Positions 1 to 11,221 of a stretch of DNA of 64,000 bases are shown here, in pieces. The DNA is taken from positions 186,001 to 250,000 of the forward strand of contig OY718805.1 of assembly GCA_963070105.1 (NCBI GenBank), read 5' to 3'. The notes under the pieces were generated by a model. That model was not told the DNA's origin and searched no databases. It saw only the letters and a list, made by a program, of their open reading frames with translations. A program made the position numbers and the translations under genes. The DNA is from Litomosoides sigmodontis. Lineage: Eukaryota; Nematoda; Chromadorea; Rhabditida; Onchocercidae. Positions within the stretch are counted from its first letter, which is position 1; every line of letters starts with the position of its first letter.

Positions 1-1727
1 CATTAGAAGCACTGGAAGAAAAAGCCTTTGAAAGCCAAGCCAGCTAGGTTTCCATCCGTATTCTTGCCTTTTATAAAATACATTCACGTCGTCCAAACTG
101 TTATTCATTTTGTGCGTTAAGTTCAACTGCACTGAAGTAGACTTAATTGTCCGTGCAATCCGAAACTAAACGTTCTTAGTGGGAATAAGAAGGAGCCGTT
201 CGCTCCCGGGAACAGCTAGTTACAAAGTAGTTGCAAACAAATATATTCATTCATTTGACTCTCTGCGACTTCTTCTGCTGAAGAAGAGAGGGCACCGCTT
301 TCACGCCCACCTATGTCTTTTGCGAGAAAAAGGCTGTGAAGAAAGGTGGGGTGAGGTTCTTGTGGAACTCCTTCCTTATCGTCGCTAATCTTCGCCATTC
401 GCGCACCGAAGTGTCAGTCGATGGATGAACGATCGTACTTTCAAATTCAAATTTTCGAAAAGGAAAGTGTAGCAATGACTGGGTTGTGGCGGAACCGAAA
501 CTTGCCAGTTTTGCTTCCAATTAAGCAGACGCAAAGAAAGTTAGTTGCACTGGGTGGAATATGAAGTGCTTAAGTTCGATAGGAAAGGAAGAGGGTGTAA
601 TGAAAATGAAGAAATGAGTGTGTTGGAGGACGATGCACTTTGCAGTTCCCGATTTTCCCGAACAATATGTCTGTCTTGTTCTGCGGTCCGATCGGCTGTT
701 TAGAGCAAGAGCCTGAGAGCAAGGAAGCTCAACGACTCATGCACCTTTTTGCTGGCAACTACTGTCGCATAGTGCATAGTGCATTCATTCATTTCACCTC
801 ATATCTGAAATTGGCGGAAGTGGGAGAGCTGATGGCATACACGTACGTGTGGACGAAATGCTGTCATTTGCCGGAAAAAAAGATCCACTAAATCGCAACA
901 CCGAGCGTGCCATTTTGCCGACACCTTAATAATGAAGGAAGTTCGCAACACAGCAACCTTCCTTCTTCATACGGACGGTTCTGATGAGAGGTGGGCGGCA
1001 ACGCGTCGGTTAATTCGCTGGATGGACTCAGTGATGGTTTCGAGCATACGTAGCGTAGCGGTAACGCAGTCGAAGACAGCAGCAGCAGCAGCAGCATTTC
1101 AGTTTAAATGAAAAGCAGAGGGAGGGATTTGGAAGTGTGACCCGTGCGTACTTACTGCGAAACATTGCAAGTAAAACTGTCATTGATTGACTCAGTCCTC
1201 CTTAAGCATCACAATGATATTTGCATTGCATCAACTTTGCTCCATTCATGAAGCTCCTTAATATCGTTCACACTTGGAAACCTCCCAAACTTCAACTCCG
1301 CGACATTTGCACATTTCAAATTATTGAGGTGTCTCTCATGAAGCCCAGAGCGCCAAGTATTTCAACAAGTAAAATGCAAAGGCAGTCAGGAAATGAGCAC
1401 GTTGGCGCAATTTAACACATGTTAGCATTGATTGCTTTCTTATGACGGCAAATCAAATCAGAATGAATTGCGGCAACAATTGGCAGAAGTGACAGAATAT
1501 GCTAATTTTGCATTGCACGGTTTAAAATTTTCAAATGTGGCCTTTTAATGCTAAAGAGATGAATTATTGAAAATTGTTCCTAGCTATCCCATTGGTAAGT
1601 GGTTGAGAGGTCGAGTTCTGTCTCCTTTACTGACTTCTGGAGGAATCGTTGCACGAATGATGAAGTTTACTCATCATGACAAGTAGTGTCTTTAATTATG
1701 GAATTCCGACAATTGTGTTGTTGTTGT

Positions 1728-1758
<31 letters not shown>

Positions 1759-1970
1759 GTGTGTGTGTGTGCCCAAAGACGATAAGAATTCACCGATTGA
1801 TTCGCATTCTAAAAAAGTTGGAGAGGCAAAAGCAGGATGAGAGGCGCCGCGGAAGAAAAATAAATGTGCTGGATTGGCAGTGATAATTCCTGTTTTCGAA
1901 CCTTCAAGTATCCCTCCTTCCGGATCAATGAACGAACGCCCACACTGCACAGAACTGTCCATTTTTCAGG
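1..1970. other. Intergenic, no gene recognised
   Basis: No open frame here has splice context or resemblance to a known family. It holds a short CAG run at about 1077-1095 and a GTT-then-GT microsatellite at about 1715-1771. The end (about 1960-1969) is the TTTTTCAG acceptor that precedes the BTB gene. Confidence 0.5.
1715..1771. repeat. (GTT)n/(GT)n microsatellite
   Basis: Five GTT units run into about 20 GT units with one GC interruption. The open frames across it are repeat artefacts. Confidence 0.95.
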
Positions 1971-4900
1971 ATGATCCAATTGAAGGGATGCGATTTTCGA
2001 CAACACCCTACTAGCACTAACCAACAGCTACGTGAACTACGTGTTAAACGAGATCGAGTGAGTGACAGTTGATGTTGAAATTGTTTGTGCTCAAGAGCAA
2101 ACTGGTTTCTTGCATAGTGCTATCGGTACAATGCACTCTAATTACATTCTCACGCTCTGTATGCGACCACTCTAAAGTTTTGAAATTTATATTACTATTT
2201 AGCCAAAATTTGATTCTGCATAGTAATGGCAGTAAGTTTCGCCGAGTAAGCGATTAGTTTCCAGTCACACGGCAATGTGCCTTTAGCACAAATTCATGAT
2301 TCGTTCCAGATGCTGAAACACCACTTCAGGTACTATTACTCAACTGTCAGTACAAAGCCGTTGCAGCTGTCATTGATTGGATGTATGCCCGCGAGGTAAG
2401 TATTTTCTCCCGCAATCTAACTAATTCTCAAAGGCTCCTTCCACTGAAGATTTTCCGGTTTGCAAAGAGAGCTGGTAGAAAGGGAATGAAAGAAACTAAC
2501 TAGTTAATCGTTCGAAATCACGACCCTCAAGTCTCAAGGTCCACTTCGTTGTGGTCACTTCTTTATTGTTTTGGATGGAAGTGAGAGTGGAAGAATGCGA
2601 CGAACATCTAAAGGTTGCCAACAGTCTCGGCGCTGACCAGCTGCAGGAAATTCTGGACACTGCTTTGCAACTATTTGCTTCTCAAACTGAATGTGCAATG
2701 TGCTGCATTAATGCAGCAACCGATCCGCAGTGCTCGGTTGGCTATTTTCCACATCGACTGACACTTATCAAGCGTGTGTAAATTTCATGTGCATGAGGCA
2801 GTTGCACTTGCAAGCTGTCCTTTTTGCTCTCTGCTTTGCAAAAGAATCAGAAGGTTGAAAATTTTTGATTAAAAGGAGAGAGATATTTCAGGCTTCTCCC
2901 GCGATACAAAAAATAATTTGCAAAGAATTCGTTGCCACTATGTGCACTCTCTCAGAGAGCGAAATTCAACAAGTAACTTTAAGTGCCGTCGCATCGTTAG
3001 TTGCCCCTCCACACATCAAGTCGAAGGAAAAAATTGATACGGTCAATTTTGCTCTGCAATGGTTCGCTTTTTTTTCCTAATTGAATCCTTGGAAGGTTCT
3101 TGAGCCTGAGCTCAGCTCGGATGTTTGCTATAAATAAGAGAAATTTCCTCCTTGCGAAACTGAACTGGAACCATCTTGGAAATCTCCACTAACAGGTTGA
3201 AGCATTCGGCACATTCACGACGATTCCTTGATGCAGCAGTGCTCGGATCGTTCTACATAGAGCTGCTTAGATCAAGTAATGATTTGTTGGCGCTGATACA
3301 TCATCTTCGACGGCTCTACCGAGAACTTCCGCGAAGTCTTCTGGTGTCCATCCGCATTCATATTTGCAATAAACGACCTACTGTCTGCACTGATTCAAAC
3401 GAATCGAACGGGTCGACTCTTCCTGCACAGTGGTTCCTACTTAAATTTCAACATTTTTAGAAATTTTCAACTTATGAGCTTTTCCATCCTATCTTTCGTA
3501 CAGGAACAATAGTGTTTAACACATCCGTCACTATTCATTCATTAGCAGTGTGAGTGAAGTGAAATTGGAGTGCAAAAGTGCGGAAATAGGGAAAATGATA
3601 GGCACTAAAGCAGATACTTTGCATATTGCTGAAATCGACAGCTCTCCGACTTTCGAGGAGCCAATTAAGGTTTGTTGAAAGTTTTTGGCGAAGTGCAAGG
3701 AGACCCAAATTTTTGCATTTGAAATCAATCCAACAAACTTTCTCACGCAACAGAGCGCAGTCTCAAAACATATACTGCCTTATCTTTCTTCGCTTCTAAT
3801 ATGTGAAAGTATTAGCAGGCAAATGAGAGTGTAGCGCTTTGAGCGAAATCAAAATTTGATTTAGAAAGAAGCGATCTATCAAATTCCAATAATCTTCAGC
3901 TCTGTCATGATACGGTGTAACTTGCAGATTAGCAGCAGCCAAGAGTTTACTGATGCCTGTATTTTCACATTCAAACACTTCTCTGGGCAAATTGCTAATT
4001 TCTCAGGACAGCACCGGTAATTTATCTGATGATCGATGAATGAAAGATGACGGCATTCGCACAAACATTTGCAGGAAATCAAACCCTCTTCTAATATCTA
4101 TTTCTTTTAGAATGCGACAAGAAGAGGAATTCTGCCAACATTCAACCAACACTGGTAGGTAGCAGAATTCATCATTCCGAAAACGTTGCAGCCTAGAGCT
4201 GGGAAGGCTAAAATTGTGAGCGAATGCTGAAAACTGGAGGCACACTGAAAAATCCGCCTCTTACCGCTCTCGTTGCTTCTTTCCGTGGTCGGATAAAGTA
4301 AACGCTTGAGGAAAGGAAGATAAGAAGCTTGAGCTGCTAATAGCTAATCTAGTGGTGAGCATTGCTCGAAGATGATGCCAGTTTTCCGGGACAAGCCGGC
4401 CCTGTATGGGTGGGTGCTAGAAGTGATATCTCCTCTGATCAAGGAACAGAAACAGGATTTCCTGATCTCACATAACCCAGGCTCTATGACAGCTACCTGT
4501 CAGAAATGCGGAAGTTAACTGAGCCATTCTATCATCAACTACTTCCCCGCTTCTTCTATTTTGAGCCGAGGCTTTGGATCGCAAAGGATTTCAATTTCCA
4601 GAGGTTTCCTTGGATACTCCCCGCTTAGCAGCTGCAGGAGATCCCTACGAAGAAAATAGCAAAGCCGCTGTGTGTTATTCGCGTGAATTACCCGGTCCTG
4701 GAAACGTCAGCCACGTACGAAATCAGTTCCGGATGGGAGATAGTGGTAAAAGTCTGCTATGTCTAAGCGTTTACAGTGTTTGGTAGCCAGCCAATGCTGC
4801 TTTTTTCACCATAACTCGTTGTGGACGTGTTCGTACTGCAGACATCCTTACAGGTGCGAGTGCGGGGGAGCGCACAATTGGACGGAACGCTTTTAGCAGC

Positions 4901-7612
4901 GACAGTCTTGCCGAAATTCGAGAAATACAAAATCTATTTTCACATGAATGTAAGCGAGGCAGCAATCAGCCAACCATTATGATTCTTCTCGTCTCCGTGC
5001 TGTCAAATGATTGCTATTTGCAGAGATCATATTTCACAGTTTGGAAAACAAAAATATTTTGCAGCCATCAGAAGACCACGTGGAACGACGAGCCCGTGTG
5101 CTTCTGGAAGTGTTACTTCCAGAACTGATCAACTGCCAAAGTTACTTCCAAGTTACACGGGGGCTTTCGAACATCAGCAAACGTCCAGTAAAGCATTTTA
5201 TTGTACTGTGCTGTACGCACTACAAGGGACTTGAACGCTGCCTGATAAACAATATGAATTTTCCAGTTGAACTCTTCCAGTCAGCCTCATTGCTTGCAGT
5301 GTGTGCGGAACAGAGAAGTTCAGGGATATCAGGTTGACAAGATGTGAAAATGCATAGTGGCCTTTGCGCTAACCTATAAATTTCATGTTTCAGGAAGAAA
5401 TTTGTCATCACCATCCACGGAAACTATCAATCGTAATTTGCGTGGTGTTGAAAGTATTACAGATATTGCAAACATACCCAAGCAATTTTATGGCAAAAGT
5501 ATTCAAATTTGGATTAATTTGGATGGTGCACATTTTATTCTTCTCAAAAACACACTGAGGTCACTAGAGGCGCAACACATATTTCAGAATATTTTACACC
5601 AAATCGGGATTATTACCAGGGCGGTCGCCGAATTGTTTATAATCTGACGGAGCAGATCAGACAAATGAAGGACAAGTTATGCGGTTCGATTCTGTACTGT
5701 TTCGTTTTGTGGTATGAAAACAGACCATTTACCGAATTTGTGGAAATCAATTGGCGATCAGTATTCTCTTTTTTCATTCCACAATTTTAGCGATATGAGA
5801 AGAAAGAGTTACAGGTTTCGACAGTACTCGAAACATAAGGAATTACTGGAATGAGCAAGAAGTCCCGCAAGAAAGTACACTTCTGTTCTCTTTCTTCCTT
5901 TTTTTAAAAACTCCACGTCAGTGGTTTGAAATATTGAAGAGATATTTTTTTCCCAGGCGATTTGCAAACTGTGAATCGTTATGCGTTTGGAGAAGAAAGT
6001 CTTGCCGACATTCGCGACATAGAAAGCCAGTTCTCCATGAACGATAATGGTATGTCTGAGCAAATAGCAACATTGAGCTGCGTGAAAGCAAAACTAACTC
6101 TGTGATTTGTGCTGTGCAGAATTTCTTTACTATCGACGTTTCGATACTATCGAATAAATCGGCCACTAAAGAAGTGAACCACACGGAACGGGAAGCCTGG
6201 TTGACATGAATCTCCATTTCAGCTTCATTTTCTAAAAAGTTTATTTATGAAAGCGGAAATCGTTCTCTTTTCTTCGCTTGTTCCTCCATGGCAGATCATC
6301 ACTATTCCTTCATTCTTCGCTGATAGGAAGCAGAAATTGATTCTAGCTTTGGTGCGACGTGTAACTCACGTGCTCCTAACGTGCTTTAGAAAAAGAATTC
6401 CTGGAGTACATTTGCTCTTGGGAAGTGTGATATTTGCATCTTCAGATCAATTCCACATAGAATGGAATTGGAACTTTTTAATTGCTAATTATATGGAGGA
6501 GAAGTGAATGCAGTCACGAGGGAAATGACAAATAGTTTTTTCTTGGAATTTTGGGAAAGTGTGACGCATGATCGTTTCAGAGCGGTTAACTAGTACCAGT
6601 GAACAGTGCGTTGAAAGCAGTGGCACTTCCATTAAAGGTTTGTCATCTTTAAGCAGAATTCGATTAGCGAAGCTCGCAACAATAATCCCTTCTTGTCCGC
6701 CTTCAGATTTTTTCAAATTTCACAATTTGAAATTGTTGTTTTTCTTTTTGTCTCTCTGATGTTCAATTGTCTTCCAGGAAGAGCCGCAATTCAAGCTTAC
6801 TCTCGCTATACAGCTTCTGAAATTCAGGTCTATAAAATCATTATTTTCAAATTTCGATGTAATATTTAGTGATAAGGGAGCTGTTTGAGTAGGTCTATTT
6901 CCAGGATATTAATGCACATCCAGAGTTTGTTCGTGAAGATCAGGTGATTGGTAAAAAGGCATTTTCTCGTGAGGAATACGAAGAATTACGTGGAATTCCA
7001 TCGATTACTGACAAAGAGCCGAGAAAATCGCCCATTATTAATCGATACGAATTTCCGGATGATGAAGTAAAGGAGTTGACCTAGCTGATCGAAATTAGAT
7101 ACTCCATTAATTAATTGGTAATCCAGACAGATCTCTGCTAAACTAAAATACAATTGCATTTTTTAGCAGAGTGATATCAAGAATTTGCCTGATATAGTCG
7201 ACTCGCAATATGCAATCGGACGTGGGGCACGTTCCGAAGAAGAAATTCGGGAAATTAAGGCACTTCCGGACATGTTAGCCATTTCTACTCTACAAAATTA
7301 TGAGATGGAAGACAAGCAACCTAATTTATTCATGGACACTAGGAATGGAATCTGGAAACAAAAGTTTTCAGGAACTTTTTTCAAAAAAAAAAATTTTTCC
7401 ATCATAAGTGTACCACGATAATTGCTGTAAGGAGTGATAATTTTGCTTCCAGTCATGCATGTTCTCCTGCATCGCATTCCAAACTGCCAACAGCAGCACG
7501 CAGCATTCCTACAAGCGATGTGGAAAGTTCCGCATACGTTGCACTAGACATGCGCTGTATGGTTTTGCGCTTTTCTATTTTCTTCCTTATAAGTCGCTTC
7601 CTCCCTCTCTGA
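1971..7612 (+). CDS. BTB-BACK domain protein with repeated C-terminal motif
   Basis: Exons read by eye: (1971-)2069-2158, 2310-2395, about 2578-2736, 2892-3061, 3196-about 3340, 3549-3669, 4571-4745, 4842-4949, 5026-5187, 5394-5498, 5957-6049, 6581-6637, 6778-6827, 6905-7066, 7170-7273, 7453-7612. A BTB fold is visible (DVEIVCAQ..., HSAIGTMHSNYIL, AAVIDWMYAREVRVEE), followed by a BACK-like helical stretch (KIICKEFVATMCTLSESEI...NFALQWLKHS). No Kelch repeats follow. Instead there is a polar tail with about five copies of a motif like TIGRNAFSSDSLAEIREI. BTB-BACK proteins usually dimerise and often act as Cullin-3 adaptors; that role here is inference. Most downstream exon phases agree, but the joins at about 2067, 2395/2578 and after 3340 do not close cleanly. 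The ATG at 1971 follows an acceptor by one base. The last exon could instead end earlier, since its final residues are hydrophobic and unconserved-looking. Confidence 0.75.
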
Positions 7613-8775
7613 ATTTGCCCATGAAACAGGGAGAACTAACTAGATAGGAAGAGTGATGATTGCCACCTGCGCCATCTCCGAGGCTATAAGACTGTGTCTT
7701 TCCATATGGCCTCAATGTAGCCATCAAATACTGTTGGTAACTGAATTTGACAGGATGGTTAGATGATTAGGATACGACACATACCGGCCTGGAAAGCACG
7801 TAATTTCGAACTAGAACTAGAGATTTTATACATTGCGATAACAATTTGTTCAGATCTACTACATAGCTAATTGTAGCTCGGCACTCCAACTCACCTGTTT
7901 CGTCGGAATATATTGCACATCGACTATAAAATCATAAGAAAACGCATTGGAGATGCTTCTGATCTTCCTGACTTCACTGGAATTTTAGGAAATTACTCAG
8001 CCAGCCATGTAAACTTCGTATCTCTTTGAATAAACGAAAATTTCCATTTCAAGAAATGCATTTTTCAACACTATCAATTCCAAAAGTCTTCTCTAACCAT
8101 GTTATCTCTTCCTGCACGTCGAAAGAAGTGAAGACTTCGCATTTCTATCTTACCAACGTCGAGCTTGATTAAAACTTCTAAAGCTTGGTAGTGAACTTTG
8201 AAGCAGGATCAAAACACAAAAAAGATGCCAAATTACATCCATGATATTCATAATAAATTAGTCAGTAAATCAGCGTAAATATAGATCATCAGAAGCGTTT
8301 ACAGCCTAATGATTCAAACTAATCAATAACAGCATAACAGAGACAATAGAATTTGAAAATATGAAAGGTCTAGCCGGTGGAAGTTGAAATTGACAAATAC
8401 CTAAAAACATAATTTCGACAATACGTAAGTCTAAATAGACACTCAAGATGGAGTACTCCAAACATTCCTTGGCAAAAAAAACAATAAGTGTGATAATTTA
8501 CAAATTGAAAGGAAAATACAAAACACTGAAAATATTAGATCTCAACCGGCTGGAATATGTCTCGAAGCTTGTCTTGACTAAGCACGAAGATTCAAGGCTA
8601 TTTTGTAGCTTTAATAACGATGAATTACGAGTGGATAATATCAAAGTTTAGTTTTCGTTTGAAATGAGCAGTACGTAACCTCTACATTAATGAATCAATA
8701 AAGCATGCAACATCATTAACCACCATTACACAAATGTAAGACTTCATGAAATCAATGAGACTAGATCACATCGAA
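7613..8775. other. Intergenic, no gene seen
   Basis: AT-rich spacer between the convergent 3' ends of the BTB gene and SCLY. The only longer frame (8448-8651) is lysine-rich and of low complexity. I see no RNA gene or repeat. Confidence 0.6.
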
Positions 8776-11221
8776 TCAAAAATCCGAAATGGGGCCTCTG
8801 TTGATAACGTTTAATAGCGAACTGCCATATTTACCCATAAAGATGATCGCCTTTAGTTCACTCACCGCTCGATCCACCTCATCATGTGTTGAATCTCTGC
8901 CGAAACTAAATCTTACCGTCCGAAGCGCAAACTGCTCACGAATACCACATGCTGTTAGTACTTGAGAACATCTGTAGCAAAAGCGATTACTACATAATTT
9001 GAGATATTTCCTAATGTCACTCGTAACCGTGGCATACGATGAACGAAACACATGATATTTGTGAAGAGACAAATACACATTCTAGTATTAAAGGATTCGT
9101 TGTAAACAAAATGAACTAACTGTTGAGTGGCTGCATGACAAGCAGCTCCGTTACTAGCAATAAACGATTTACATTTAGAGAGTAACTCGAAAGCATCTCC
9201 TGGGTATTTCACAAATGTCACACTGCTGGTATTTGGCAAACGCTCCGATATTTCGAAATTAATCACAACTTCATCATTGAGCGCTTCCTAGATATTAAGG
9301 AGTAGTAACATCGGAAAGATAATTAAAAACTGGGGCAATGCCAATCCCTTAAGAAATCGGCTTGTTTGGTCATAGAAAATGTCTTCCGTCACTTACTTTA
9401 AGCTTTTCCTCGAAGTAGTCTCGTATTTTTTGCATATGGTCTGAATATTCTTGAAGACCACTTAAAGCCACCTGCGCTGCCTTTCCCAAACCGGCGATCA
9501 TTGGTGTATTTTCTGTGCTCCAAAATAAAAAGAGGGCTACCTGTTTCTAATCATTATTGGTATCATTGTATCCTGTCTAATGATCCCCAATACTAGAATA
9601 TATCTTTTTGATAATTATCAATGATGTTTTAATAAACAGTCAAATAAAAATTAAAAATTAGCATATAACGCATCAAAACTTTAAGTAACCTACCCCGCCC
9701 GCTTGCCTCGTTCTTGATTACCACCGAGAAACATGGCTTTCAGAGGCACTTTGCTTTCATCTCTTACTACCAGCGCTCCAATTCGTGGGCCATAAAATTT
9801 ATGCCCCGTAACGGTCACAAAATCGACATTCAACGCATTCATATTGACATCAATCTTACCTATAGCCTGAGATGCATCGCTATGCACAAATACGCGAGCC
9901 TCAAATTTCTTTTCATATTTTCTGAAAGCCACATTATATAACCTTGCTTATAATAAAATTTAAAATACCTTACTGATTTCATTCACTACTTGCATTATTT
10001 CTGATTTATTTCGCTATTTGCTATTCCCTGTTCGGATAACAAATCAATATTTCGCTTTTTGATTTATTTCACTGTTGCTTATTTTAATTTCTGGCTTGGT
10101 TGTTTTTACTGCACTACTTGAATTACTGTTTGTTTATTTTAAGAGATCGAAGCAGAACCTGACAATTTCAGCAATCGCAGCAACAGGTTGTATAACACCT
10201 GTTTCGTTGTTCGCCATCATTATTGACACCAAACAAGTTCGATCGCAGAATGAATCTTCTAGATCGTCTAGTTTTACTAGACCAGTTGCCGGATCAATAT
10301 CGATTTCAGTGAAATCTGATACGCAAATGCAATCAGAAAGTCGCACCGATAATGTAATATGTTAATTTTGGGAGTGGATAAAAGTACTCTATGCAAATAT
10401 TTCGTAAGTGGCTAGCGGTATGAATTGCTTCTAAAATGTATGCAACATGTAGGAAAAAAACTAATGTAATTTTTTTTCCCCAACTTTTTCGTTCTTAAAA
10501 CCAAAGAGAACTCCGCTTACGAAATAGGAAATTACATTAGTTTTTTTCAGTGAAATCTGATACGCAAATGCCATCAGAAAGTCGCACCGATAATGTAATA
10601 TGTTAATTTTGGGAGTGGATAGAAATATTTTGGGAGTGGATAGAAATACAAGCTCACCAATTTTTTCTTTCGATTTCAGATCACGCAATGGTTCTAGAAT
10701 CGATGGATGCTCAATGGCGGAAGCGATAACATGTGGTTTACAGTTCTGACCCCAAACTGCTTTCCGATGTTCAATGCAGTTATATATCACCCAGGTATTG
10801 GTCTAAACAAATAATGTGCTAGAAAAACACAATGTTCGCTCCTAATTTGATGCTATTATGAAGGCAAGCACAAAATTCTAACCTCGGTTCCACCTGATGT
10901 GAAAAATATTTCTTTGGCGGAAACATGCAACAATCCAGCGATGCTGTTTCGTGCCTCCTCAATCACATCCCTCGCTTTTTTTCCTAAGATGATCAGCGAA
11001 GTAAAGAATTTCAAAAAAAGAGTGAGAAACGAAGAATTCTTTGCCTTTCCTTCCCTTGTGCTTGAGAAGGCAGTCAAAGACATACCGATTTCATTCTTGC
11101 TGCTTGGATTACCCCAAATTCGAATTGCATTCACCACAGATTGCTCAACATCTTTGTCAATCGGAGTAGTCGCGTTGTAATCGAAGTAGGCCTTTTCTTG
11201 TTCTTCAATATACCAAGCCAT
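8776..11221 (-). CDS. SCLY: Selenocysteine lyase
   Basis: PLP enzyme that cleaves L-selenocysteine to alanine and selenide, recycling selenium in the cytosol. Eight exons on the minus strand: 11221-11086, 10983-10883, 10802-10658, 10315-10159, 9921-9694, 9517-9397, 9287-9121, 8971-8776. The exons sum to 1251 nt with all phases closing, giving 416 aa, close to vertebrate SCLY. Visible marks are YFDYNATTP at the N-terminus, [18 protein letters not shown], the PLP lysine in [12 protein letters not shown] (about K221), the GGNQER...[13 protein letters not shown] block, and the catalytic cysteine loop ASNGAACH (about C346). The [12 protein letters not shown] form and the lack of a mitochondrial leader favour SCLY over the cysteine desulfurase NFS1. 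The start used is the ATG at 11221; an in-frame ATG 36 bases upstream is possible. Intron 3 carries a local duplication of the exon-4 acceptor. Confidence 0.93.
10304..10381. repeat. Direct repeat, copy 1 (spans SCLY exon-4 acceptor)
   Basis: About 78 bp, nearly identical to 10545-10621 (one clear mismatch). This copy holds the real intron-3 acceptor and the first 12 coding bases of SCLY exon 4. Confidence 0.9.
10454..10547. repeat. 17-bp perfect inverted repeat in SCLY intron 3
   Basis: The arm AAAAAAACTAATGTAAT at 10454-10470 is matched by its exact reverse complement at 10531-10547, with a 60-base loop. It abuts the second copy of the duplicated segment. Confidence 0.85.
10545..10621. repeat. 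Direct repeat, copy 2 (inside SCLY intron 3)
   Basis: Second copy of the 10304-10381 segment, 241 bp away, carrying a duplicate of the exon-4 splice acceptor. Its end runs into two tandem 21-bp units at 10607-10648. Confidence 0.9.

Noticed and set aside
1686..1962. Open frames across the GT microsatellite
   Set aside because: Poly-Cys/Val and Thr/His translations of a dinucleotide repeat; no splice context.
9714..11180. Plus-strand frames opposite SCLY (for example 10075-10365 and 10899-11180)
   Set aside because: They are antisense shadows of SCLY exons, whose minus-strand phases close perfectly.
8776..11221. Cysteine desulfurase NFS1
   Set aside because: The lysine motif [12 protein letters not shown], the NATTP start without a mitochondrial leader, and the GAACH loop fit SCLY better.
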